From Nitrosopumilales archaeon (GTDB lineage Archaea > Thermoproteota > Nitrososphaeria > Nitrososphaerales > Nitrosopumilaceae): a DNA stretch of 40,569 nucleotides. Below are positions 1-8,554 of the stretch, piece by piece. Every line of letters begins with the position of its first letter. Position 1 is the first letter of the stretch. The DNA is taken from contig QYPM01000033.1 in NCBI GenBank assembly GCA_007280465.1, forward strand, positions 1 through 40,569, in the 5' to 3' direction. A program made the translations under genes and the position numbers. The notes under the pieces are model-generated. The model did not search any database, was not told where the DNA came from, and saw only the letters and a list, made by a program, of their open reading frames with translations.

Positions 1-221
1 GAAGAATCCTTGTCAGGATGATAACGTAGTGCAAGATTTCGATATGCATCTTTAATTTCCTTCACAGACGCACCAGGTTTTAGCCCCAGTATTTCATAGC
101 ATTGCAAAGTATTCAATATCAAAAATACACCAAGTAGAATATCAAAGTCTTTCTTGGGAATATACCTCTGAGATGTCACCTTGACGCAGTATGCCTCGTA
201 ATTTCTATTAGATTTAGCCAT
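1..221 (-). CDS. J-domain (DnaJ-like) protein, C-terminus truncated by window edge
   Basis: Reverse-strand reading from ATG at 221 gives ...[33 protein letters not shown], a J-domain with HPD motif. Not in the ORF track. Confidence 0.8.
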   Translation of the reverse strand, partial: MAKSNRNYEAYCVKVTSQRYIPKKDFDILLGVFLILNTLQCYEILGLKPGASVKEIKDAYRNLALRYHPDKDS

Positions 222-232
222 AGAAAATACCC

Positions 233-337
233 ATGAGAGACAAACTTGACCCGGAGATAGACTATAATGAATTTCAGGATATAGACACAGAGTTTGAAGA
301 GCCAGACGACCTTTCAGAGTTTTTCGTAGATTCTTAA
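233..337 (+). CDS. putative 34-aa highly acidic microprotein
   Basis: ATG at 233 to TAA at 335-337: [34 protein letters not shown]. 14 of 34 residues are D/E. Below track length cut-off. Confidence 0.35.
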   Translation: MRDKLDPEIDYNEFQDIDTEFEEPDDLSEFFVDS

Positions 338-338
338 A

Positions 339-1877
339 TTATCGAGTCATCTGAGAGGCCGTAATTATTTTTTTCCAGGGACCATCAGGAACATTATCAA
401 AATCAACAAACTGCCAGCTGACTTGGTTTTTACCTTGATGATATAATCCGAGATAATCTCTTACTGCTGGAGATACATCTAGTCCTGCATTGTTATTGAA
501 TTTGTTTACAGGAGGAAAAGTTCCAAAAACATAATTTTTATCATCATACTCAAAGGGTCCAGCATCTTCCCATTGGGCATATACGGTCTTGTTGCCTTCT
601 ATAATTTTGATCCATTTGTTTTTTACCATGGATTCAGAATCATTCCAGTTCTTTTCATGTGACCAGTATACGGTGGAATTTGCATCTGACTTTCTTGAGC
701 CATCACTAGAAAAATCATCATATGGTAAGGCAAAGTAAAATGGATTCTCAAGTGGAATAAATTTGGCAGGCAAGTATCCAATTCTATTAGTGGGATCATC
801 CACTCCACCAAAATGTTCTACCCATTTGGAATCCCATGCACTGGATAAATTATCATTGTATTGATTGTCTTTACTTGCAGATTCGCCAGACCAAAAATAT
901 GTTGTCGTGACATTTTGGTGTAAAAGATATTTTGAATTTGTTTCTAATTTTGAGTTATAGGTTACAATGTTCTTGCTTTTCAAAAAATTTACTGTATTAA
1001 TTATAGTACCGTCTGTTATGTTTCCGCGCATGTACCACTCAAAGACTCTATCAAGCCAAGCAGGATGTTTTTGTATATAGTTGTCATTTTTTGGAATCTC
1101 ACTCATTGTAACAATCTTGAGTCCATCATTTTTTACTAGATCAATTACTGAATCAAGCTGGCCAATTCGTGTCTGATTTATTGAATTTACATAGTCAAGC
1201 ACATGTCTTGAGGAAAAGTCTTGAGGATGCATCATTACTACAGCAAAGCCATATTTTGTTATACTTCTTAGAATCTTGGCATGAGCATACTCGGGGGTGT
1301 AGTCAATCCAGTTAGTATTGTCATCATTTACTGCGCCAATCTCTGCAGTCTCTGGCAACCTATAGAGAGAAACACCAGATAACGGATATGGCGGATGGTC
1401 TATGGTCTCATTAGCACTGAGATATCCAAGTTTTTGCTGAACCAGTGCATGCATCGTATCATTATTAATATCATCATATGGTGCGATAAAGCCAGCTGGA
1501 GTTATTCCAAGTAAGGATATCACCTTTTGATTGGTCTTGTCTAGCAAATATTCTTGGGTAGGTTCCATATGTAAAGGAAAATGTTCGTGGTTCCATCCAT
1601 GATTTGCAATTTCTATTTCAGGACTAGAACCAATTTTATTTTTTATAAAATTGACCATTGATGCATCATTACCAAAATAATTTCCAATTATTCCAATAGT
1701 CATTGAGGCATTTTTTTTGTGAAATTCGTCAATTACGCCCATCTGCACATTGTTTAGCCAATAGTCTTGAATGTCATCGAGCCTAAATGCAACACACATA
1801 CAAGAGTCTGCGGCATATGAAATCTGAGCCAGTCCCCCAAACAGAACAAGTATCAGGGATAGAAAAATAATTTTCAA
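339..1877 (-). CDS. secreted polysaccharide deacetylase (NodB-like) family protein
   Basis: Signal peptide MKIIFLSLILVLFGGLAQISYA. Motifs FRLDD, NHGWNHE, FIAPYDD, MMHPQDF match the NodB-homology metal-site pattern. Confidence 0.75.
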   Translation of the reverse strand: MKIIFLSLILVLFGGLAQISYAADSCMCVAFRLDDIQDYWLNNVQMGVIDEFHKKNASMTIGIIGNYFGNDASMVNFIKNKIGSSPEIEIANHGWNHEHFPLHMEPTQEYLLDKTNQKVISLLGITPAGFIAPYDDINNDTMHALVQQKLGYLSANETIDHPPYPLSGVSLYRLPETAEIGAVNDDNTNWIDYTPEYAHAKILRSITKYGFAVVMMHPQDFSSRHVLDYVNSINQTRIGQLDSVIDLVKNDGLKIVTMSEIPKNDNYIQKHPAWLDRVFEWYMRGNITDGTIINTVNFLKSKNIVTYNSKLETNSKYLLHQNVTTTYFWSGESASKDNQYNDNLSSAWDSKWVEHFGGVDDPTNRIGYLPAKFIPLENPFYFALPYDDFSSDGSRKSDANSTVYWSHEKNWNDSESMVKNKWIKIIEGNKTVYAQWEDAGPFEYDDKNYVFGTFPPVNKFNNNAGLDVSPAVRDYLGLYHQGKNQVSWQFVDFDNVPDGPWKKIITASQMTR

Positions 1878-1958
1878 CTATTTGCAAACTATATCATGGC
1901 ATCATATTACTTGTTTGGTGTTATTCCAAAAAAAGATCAATGCCTATTTCTATAAGTA

Positions 1959-3437
1959 GTGTTTAGATTATACATCGTGACTGGAATTAAAACTGTAAAA
2001 GTAGATCGTATCCAGATACTACTCGTTTGTGCAATCTTTTCGGTCCTATTTTTTACAGTATATCTAATGAAGACAAATCTCACGCTAGTCTCACTTGCCT
2101 TTGCGGCGTTTATCATGTTCTATCAACTTCTTAGCGCAAGAGGCAATCTCTCATCAAAATTCAAGTATGGATCAAGATTGCCGTCTCCGTTTGCAGCAAT
2201 AATGATTGCACTTCCATTTGTTCTGGGCACGGTTGCAGCATACGAAGGATTTGCAATATGGGAGTCCCCTGCTAGGATCATAATACTTTGGGGAATGACT
2301 ATAACATTTTGGAGTACTCTGATGTTTGTACCACTTGCAGTATACAGCAAATTTAAGGAAGATTTGAAGCCAGAACCGTCTACATATCCAACTCTTAGCA
2401 TACTTGTACCTGCATATAATGAAGAAAAAGTAATTGCAAGAACAATAGAGGGATTGCTTGATACAGATTATCCTGACAAGGAAATAATTGTAATTGATGA
2501 TGGAAGTAAAGATGACACATTAAAGATTGCAAACACATTCAAAAATAAAGTCAAAGTATTACACAAAGAAAACGGAGGAAAAGCCTCAGCTTTGAATCAT
2601 GGAATTGCATTTGCAAAAGGCGAGATAGTTGCAATAGTTGATGCAGATACAATCGTTGGTAGAAATGCTCTAAAACAACTAGTAAAGGGATTTTCTGGTG
2701 ACAAGAACGTTGCAGCAGTTGCAGGAAATATCAAAGTGAGAAACAGAATGAATTGGCTTACATGGACGCAAGCTCTAGAGTATGTAGCTGGAATTGAGAT
2801 AATTAGAAGAGCCTTTGACTTTTTTGGCTCAATTACAATAGTACCTGGAGCATTAGGGGCATTTAGAAAGAAAGCGCTAGAAGATGTTGGAACTTATCAC
2901 AAGGATACATTGGTTGAGGACTTTGATGCTACAATCAAGGTCTTAAAATCTGGATTTGTAATTTCAGGAAGTACAACATCAACTGCATATACAGAAGCAC
3001 CCCAGTCTTTTCATGATTTTTACAAACAACGAAAGAGATGGTATCGTGGAAACTTGCAAGTATTATCAAGACATGCAGAGACTTTGTTTAATCCAAGATA
3101 TGCATTTTTGTATAGAATTGCATTTCCATTTATGATAATCTCCATGGTAGTCCTACCATTTGCAGGGCTTGCCGTGATAGCCACTTCGATATATGAAGTG
3201 TTGATTGGAGATGGAATTTTTGTAGTAGAGATGTTTGGCCTGTTTATTTTACTACAGACTTTAATGTCATCTCTTGCTGTCCGAATAGACAGAGAGGATC
3301 CTAGATTGATACTATTTTCGCCATTTCTAGTCATAGGGTACAAGCAAATTGTAGACATTTTACTCATATTTGGATGCCTCCAAGAAGTTTTCAGGACAAA
3401 GGCAAAATGGACCAGCGCAAAGAGGATTGGAGTATGA
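1959..3437 (+). CDS. processive family 2 glycosyltransferase (polysaccharide synthase-like membrane protein)
   Basis: N-terminal TMs, LVPAYNEEKVIARTIEGLL, VIDDGSKDDT, VDADT, LVEDFD, QRKRWYRGN (QxxRW) and C-terminal TMs. Confidence 0.85.
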   Translation: MFRLYIVTGIKTVKVDRIQILLVCAIFSVLFFTVYLMKTNLTLVSLAFAAFIMFYQLLSARGNLSSKFKYGSRLPSPFAAIMIALPFVLGTVAAYEGFAIWESPARIIILWGMTITFWSTLMFVPLAVYSKFKEDLKPEPSTYPTLSILVPAYNEEKVIARTIEGLLDTDYPDKEIIVIDDGSKDDTLKIANTFKNKVKVLHKENGGKASALNHGIAFAKGEIVAIVDADTIVGRNALKQLVKGFSGDKNVAAVAGNIKVRNRMNWLTWTQALEYVAGIEIIRRAFDFFGSITIVPGALGAFRKKALEDVGTYHKDTLVEDFDATIKVLKSGFVISGSTTSTAYTEAPQSFHDFYKQRKRWYRGNLQVLSRHAETLFNPRYAFLYRIAFPFMIISMVVLPFAGLAVIATSIYEVLIGDGIFVVEMFGLFILLQTLMSSLAVRIDREDPRLILFSPFLVIGYKQIVDILLIFGCLQEVFRTKAKWTSAKRIGV

Positions 3438-5200
3438 AATCATTATCCAGTATAGCATTGATTGTAATATCATCAATAACAATTTTGGTAACTATTCCAG
3501 CTTATGGCGATACAATGGGCTCTGTTGCAGTCACACTAACATACACAAATGGTGACACTGCTGATTATTGGCCAGTATCATTGAAAATTTATCAAGACTT
3601 TGACAAAACACCTTACAAAGAAATTGTATCGTTATCAGGAAATCCATTTAACATTGTTTCATTACCTGTTGGTCACCAGTACAAAATTGTAGCATATACA
3701 AATGACGAGTACTCTAGTACAGAATATGTCAACTTACAACAATCTCATCAAGATATTACGATAAAATTACCATTGTCTGGCGGGATGCGTGTTAATGTTG
3801 TCTATAATGATGGATTGACCCCAATTTCAAATAGTACCGTGTTTGTCAAATCTCAAAATAACAAAATCTGGTCTCATAGCTCAACAGACCCCAATGGGAA
3901 AACAATGCGTTTTTGGTTAGAGCCCACAGTATTAGAAAACGATCATTACATAGTAGATGTGAAAATTGGCAACAATCTAACATATACTCAATCACCAATA
4001 TTTCTTAGACCCGGTGTATCACAGGAGATAAAAGTTGTAACGTCTTGGCCGCCTTTGATTAATTCTCTTATTACTATCAATGTCATGGATCTCCAATTGC
4101 ATAAAGTATTGCCATCTCAAGGAAAATTTATTGTAAATCTTTTGGATGAAAATCAAAACAAGATTGCGGAATCCCCAGTAACATCACGTGGTCAAGCATA
4201 TTTTTCCAATTTGAAAGTTGGAGAGTATGTCTTGCAAGTTATTAGAATGGATGATAATTCAGAATGGAGTACCTCCAGGATAGTAATGGATGGCTCTATA
4301 CTATCATTTGAAATAGTAGAAAATCAAAAAAACATATCCCCACAGCCTGTAGTTCCATCTACTCCACAGCCTGTAGTTCCAAAGTTTAACGTTACAAACT
4401 GCAACTGCGTGGTATTTCGATTGGACAATGTTCAGGATTATTGGTTAGATAACGTCCAAGCTAAAGTCATAGATACTTTTTACAAGAATAATGCCAGTCT
4501 TACAATCGGAATAATTGGAGGGGATTTTGGCAGTGATACTAAATTAAAAGAATCAATCAAGCCAAAGGTTCAGTCAGGAGTAATTGATGTGGGAATCAAT
4601 GGATGGAATTTTGAAGATTTTACTACTTCCAATGAAACACAGCAGGCCCAACTATTACAGTATTCAAAAAATAAAATATCTGAAATATTTGGCATCGCTC
4701 CTTCTGTGTTTATACCACCGTATGGCAAATTCAACAATGATACATTTTATGCCATGATGGATAATCGCATTTATTTCATAAGTGGCAATTTGGAATCTTT
4801 GAACCCTCCATCTGGGGCAAATAAAATCTACTATTATCCTCCCACTGTATTTACTGGAACAAGCAGCCAAGGCAATACTACTAAGAGTATAACAAATGAC
4901 ATGATACTTGCAGACATACAAAAAAATGTAAAAGCTAAAGGATATGCCATGGTTACAATCAACTTTCAAGACTATGCACAAAATAATGGTACAGTCAAGA
5001 TCAACATGCCAGATAGTGAAAAAATTCTCAAACTTCAATCTTTGATTGATGATATAAGAAATAACGGATACAGAATTGTTACAGTCAAAGAGATTTCAAA
5101 CACACCCAGTGTTCCAGAATTTGGATACTTGGCCACAATTACACTGATGTTGTCAATTGTAGCTGTAATCATAACAGGAACCAGAATTAAGAGAAATTAG
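3434..5200 (+). CDS. secreted polysaccharide deacetylase-like protein with PEFG-CTERM sorting tail
   Basis: ATG at 3434 gives signal peptide MKSLSSIALIVISSITILVTIPAYG. Ig-like/carrier N-terminal part, P-rich linker, deacetylase-like fold, C-terminal VPEFGYLATITLMLSIVAVIITGTRIKRN. The track start at 3374 overlaps the upstream gene and is less likely. Confidence 0.75.
   Translation: MKSLSSIALIVISSITILVTIPAYGDTMGSVAVTLTYTNGDTADYWPVSLKIYQDFDKTPYKEIVSLSGNPFNIVSLPVGHQYKIVAYTNDEYSSTEYVNLQQSHQDITIKLPLSGGMRVNVVYNDGLTPISNSTVFVKSQNNKIWSHSSTDPNGKTMRFWLEPTVLENDHYIVDVKIGNNLTYTQSPIFLRPGVSQEIKVVTSWPPLINSLITINVMDLQLHKVLPSQGKFIVNLLDENQNKIAESPVTSRGQAYFSNLKVGEYVLQVIRMDDNSEWSTSRIVMDGSILSFEIVENQKNISPQPVVPSTPQPVVPKFNVTNCNCVVFRLDNVQDYWLDNVQAKVIDTFYKNNASLTIGIIGGDFGSDTKLKESIKPKVQSGVIDVGINGWNFEDFTTSNETQQAQLLQYSKNKISEIFGIAPSVFIPPYGKFNNDTFYAMMDNRIYFISGNLESLNPPSGANKIYYYPPTVFTGTSSQGNTTKSITNDMILADIQKNVKAKGYAMVTINFQDYAQNNGTVKINMPDSEKILKLQSLIDDIRNNGYRIVTVKEISNTPSVPEFGYLATITLMLSIVAVIITGTRIKRN
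4340..4381 (+). repeat. two copies of an 18-nt repeat, 24-nt period, coding PQPVVP linker
   Basis: CCACAGCCTGTAGTTCCA at 4340-4357 and again at 4364-4381. Confidence 0.9.
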
Positions 5201-5216
5201 AAAACAAATCAAAAAC

Positions 5217-5525
5217 TCAGGGGTTTTTTGGACCTACCATTTCACTATCTTTTACGTCATGGTCCCATTTACCTCGTATTCCTTTGTAGATAACCACCCC
5301 ACCAGCGCCTAGAAGCCCAATAGATAGTGCAAGATAGAGCATATAGTCATGGGACTTTTCTGAGCATTTTACATGTACTGCTACTCCAGAGGAGTAATCA
5401 AAGCATTCATCAAAATTTTGCTGTTGTACTGCAAACTGGGCATAATTCGAGTTTGCCATACTGCCAAGCATAAAACCTACAAACATAATCACGGCTCCAA
5501 CCATGATCAACCTTATGTCACTCAT
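5217..5525 (-). CDS. small membrane protein, unknown function
   Basis: MSDIRLIMVGAVIMFVGFMLGSMANS... with two predicted TMs; internal ATG at 5525 preferred over 5549. Confidence 0.6.
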   Translation of the reverse strand: MSDIRLIMVGAVIMFVGFMLGSMANSNYAQFAVQQQNFDECFDYSSGVAVHVKCSEKSHDYMLYLALSIGLLGAGGVVIYKGIRGKWDHDVKDSEMVGPKNP

Positions 5526-5587
5526 GACAGCGTAATTGATTCTGCACAATATTTAACGTTGTCACAATTATAGAATATTGCATCATC

Positions 5588-6868
5588 ATGGTTTTTGGAT
5601 TCGGTAAGAAAAAAACACAGGAGGATACCACTACTCCAACTCACAAGGAAAGAGCAATATCCATAGAAGAAATTCCAGGCATTCTTGAAGAAACCCAGTC
5701 CCCACACATTACAGAGTCCATCAACACTGCAAAATCAGTCAGGGAGCAAGTAGAGGTAAATAAAAAAAAGATTCATGAATTAATTCTTCACCTAGAGTCC
5801 GATGATTTGAAACTAGATGACATTGACAGAAATCTGATGATAATTGTAAAACGTGGGAAAGATTCCATTGTGTCAATCATAAAAAAAGAGACATCATCTA
5901 GTCTTACAAATGTAACAAAGTATGATCAAGTCATATTGCTCAATACTGAGATCGTTCAAACATTAAAGAGAATAGGTGACGTGCTAGGATTAAATTCAAG
6001 AATAATTCACATTTTTGCAAAAAAGTATGCAGATAGTCTCAAAAATGAGATTGCCAAGATGGCAGCAAACAGAAATCAATTACAAGTAGCTATAAATTTT
6101 GTTGAAAACCTGAAGGTTAATTGTGAAAATATTATAGATCTGGGTAAAAAAATAACTGAAGAAAAAATCAAAATCTTACAAAAAACAGATAGAGTTTCAG
6201 AAATAATCTCAGAGCTGGATGTTCTAAGAAATAGCATCACATCGCTTGAGAAGCAAATACTTGATTTAAAATCCATCAAAGAGTATGAAAAATATCTTGA
6301 GATTAAAAATAACATATACTCATTGTCTTCTGAAAAAAATGAGATAAAAAATATCATAGACATGCAGTTCTCAAAGATTTCAAGACCACTGGGAAAGTAC
6401 AGCTACATCTCATCGTTTGAAAAACCAGTCAAAAAAATGATGGACGAACTAGTTTCTGACCCGTATCAAGTAATTTCATCTCAGAACAAAGCCACCATAA
6501 TACAAATACTTGAAGCTGTGGCAAAGTCAGTTTCATCAGGTTCCATCTCTGTCAAAGATACGGACAAGTCTTTAGAGCAGATAAATGAGACAGTATCACG
6601 ACTAGATGAATTTATCACACTAAAGGAATCATACTCAAACAAGGTATCAAATCTTGAAAAAGATCTGGTTATTTTTGATATAAAATCATTAGAGTCAAAA
6701 GAACAAGGCTTTCAGAAAGCAAAAATAGATTTTACAAATATGGAATCTACAAAAAAGAAACTCGAAGATGAGATAAAGGATGATAATAGTTTACTTGCAA
6801 AACACATATCTCAGATTGAATCAGATCTTGCCAGAGTTACAAATTCAAAGATCATTCTAAAAAAATAG
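5588..6868 (+). CDS. large coiled-coil protein, unknown function
   Basis: 426 aa ORF, MVFGFGKKK N-terminus, long K/E/L/I-rich heptad-like stretches. Confidence 0.65.
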   Translation: MVFGFGKKKTQEDTTTPTHKERAISIEEIPGILEETQSPHITESINTAKSVREQVEVNKKKIHELILHLESDDLKLDDIDRNLMIIVKRGKDSIVSIIKKETSSSLTNVTKYDQVILLNTEIVQTLKRIGDVLGLNSRIIHIFAKKYADSLKNEIAKMAANRNQLQVAINFVENLKVNCENIIDLGKKITEEKIKILQKTDRVSEIISELDVLRNSITSLEKQILDLKSIKEYEKYLEIKNNIYSLSSEKNEIKNIIDMQFSKISRPLGKYSYISSFEKPVKKMMDELVSDPYQVISSQNKATIIQILEAVAKSVSSGSISVKDTDKSLEQINETVSRLDEFITLKESYSNKVSNLEKDLVIFDIKSLESKEQGFQKAKIDFTNMESTKKKLEDEIKDDNSLLAKHISQIESDLARVTNSKIILKK

Positions 6869-6918
6869 AATACAATATCATATCGAAGATTAATTAGTTT
6901 GATAGTACGAGTCATCAT

Positions 6919-7332
6919 ATGATCTTCTTCAAGACTGAAAAACATCAGAGAACCATAACCATCAAAAAGGATACCAGAGATGGGATTCTGTCATATTGCA
7001 AGATGAATCATCCAAATGAGTGCATACTCATACTTCGTGGAAAATCAAGAAAAGGAAAAATCCTAGTAGACGGCTTGGTCATTCCACCGTTCTTTCACAC
7101 TGGACCAACTTTTGCGGGATTTCCTCATTCGTTCCTACCGTTTGATACAAGTTATGTAGGCACGGTACATTCTCATCCAACCGGGGTTGCCAAGCCATCA
7201 GTCACTGATCTACACAATTTTTTTGGCTTTGTATCAATTATCATACAATCACCGTATGAAGACGGTGACATTTTTGCATATGACCGTGATGGCAACCTCC
7301 TCGAGATAACAATAAGTTCGGACGAATCATGA
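6919..7332 (+). CDS. JAMM/MPN-domain metalloprotease-like protein
   Basis: NECILILRG...VGTVHSHPTGVAKPSVTDLHNF matches the JAMM pattern E...HxHPxG...SxxD. Confidence 0.8.
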   Translation: MIFFKTEKHQRTITIKKDTRDGILSYCKMNHPNECILILRGKSRKGKILVDGLVIPPFFHTGPTFAGFPHSFLPFDTSYVGTVHSHPTGVAKPSVTDLHNFFGFVSIIIQSPYEDGDIFAYDRDGNLLEITISSDES

Positions 7333-7350
7333 CAAAAATTTATAAGCTTT

Positions 7351-7677
7351 TTGATGTACCATCTAGTATTGATTAATTACAAGACTTATCTCATATTCCT
7401 TTTTGGCTCACTTGCAGTAAGTATAGGCCTACAGATGTTATTGCCATTCCCATTTGGCTTGATTGCAGCATTGGCTATTTTCATAGTATTTCCACTCTTC
7501 TTAAGAAGCAGAGCAATGAAACGAATGGGAGGAATGGGCTCCGATATGGGAGGAGCTGGAGGAGGATTCTTCGGACAGAGTCAAGGTATCAAATACATTT
7601 GTCTTGCATGCAATAACAAGTACAAAGGCGGAATGTGTCCAAGATGTGGCTCTAAGATGAAAAGAGCAGACTTTTAA
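7351..7677 (+). CDS. membrane protein with C-terminal zinc ribbon
   Basis: Two TMs, Gly/Met-rich linker, CLACNNKYKGGMCPRCGSKMKR. True start may be TTG at 7369. Confidence 0.6.
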   Translation: MMYHLVLINYKTYLIFLFGSLAVSIGLQMLLPFPFGLIAALAIFIVFPLFLRSRAMKRMGGMGSDMGGAGGGFFGQSQGIKYICLACNNKYKGGMCPRCGSKMKRADF

Positions 7678-7687
7678 TCATTCAAAA

Positions 7688-8020
7688 ATGAAACTTGAAG
7701 AACTCCGTAGTAAAGCATTATTTCAAAATACAATAGACACTTGGATAATGTTGTGTGAAGAAAAAAACATGGATTGGTATTCTCCTGAGAATTACATGAA
7801 ATTCATTGCACATCTTTTCAAAAGCGGATTAAAGTTACAAAAATTTCCATTATGCATAAAAGAATCTGGAGGAATGTATCAGAGAGGTAAGGACAAAACA
7901 CAATTTGCAGAAACACTTGCTCAGTCAACAGACCCAAATGCCGCAGCTTATACCGTCAGATTATCAGACGACACAATAAAAATAATTCGTCAATTCAATT
8001 CTAGTGTTGTAGTTAACTAA
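7688..8020 (+). CDS. conserved-looking small protein, unknown function
   Basis: 110-aa ORF with ATG start, compact spacing behind the upstream gene and plausible composition. Confidence 0.55.
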   Translation: MKLEELRSKALFQNTIDTWIMLCEEKNMDWYSPENYMKFIAHLFKSGLKLQKFPLCIKESGGMYQRGKDKTQFAETLAQSTDPNAAAYTVRLSDDTIKIIRQFNSSVVVN

Positions 8021-8056
8021 ATCTCTTTCAAAAATCAGTTGCACGGTAACTGTGAA

Positions 8057-8431
8057 TTAATTTTTTCTTTTCTTAAGAAATTGAGCGATCGCAACTACTG
8101 GAAGTTCATTTGATTGATCGATGACCAATATTTCTTGATTGTATTGGGTTTTGATAGTAGATTTGAATTCAGGCATGTCACAGTAATACACAGATGCAAC
8201 ATGAGTGGTTCCATTGAGAACTTCTCTTGTGACATCTTCAGATTCTGGAAAGTTTGTAAAACTTATCAGATATCCACCACACCAACCAATAGAAGGAGTA
8301 TTTGGCGGTATTGCGCTTGTAAGAAACTTTTCCATGGATACGTATTTTGATATATGATGTATGATTATCTTTTTCACTGGTTTGTATTCTACTTCCGGAA
8401 TCATCTCAGTAACGCTTTCTGTGGTCATCAT
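8057..8431 (-). CDS. hypothetical protein
   Basis: 124-aa ORF with ATG start and host-like composition. Confidence 0.5.
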   Translation of the reverse strand: MMTTESVTEMIPEVEYKPVKKIIIHHISKYVSMEKFLTSAIPPNTPSIGWCGGYLISFTNFPESEDVTREVLNGTTHVASVYYCDMPEFKSTIKTQYNQEILVIDQSNELPVVAIAQFLKKRKN

Positions 8432-8554
8432 TTTAAGATAGAATCAATAGTATTTAGGCTATTTTCAAATATTTGACTAGTTATACCAAGATTAGAAAGG
8501 ACTAATCTATGAAAAACCTAAACTCGTTGACGAGGAATTTCATTTCTAGTGAGA

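Noticed and set aside
2123-2401. Track ORFs antisense to confident genes (e.g. 2123..2401, 3020..3367, 6076..6363, 13656..13952, 29571..30104, 38483..38824)
   Set aside because: They lie wholly inside longer genes with clear family motifs and look like shadow ORFs; no independent motif seen.
3374-3433. Upstream extension of the PEFG-CTERM protein start to 3374
   Set aside because: It overlaps the GT2 coding end and would bury the signal peptide; ATG at 3434 gives a normal signal peptide.
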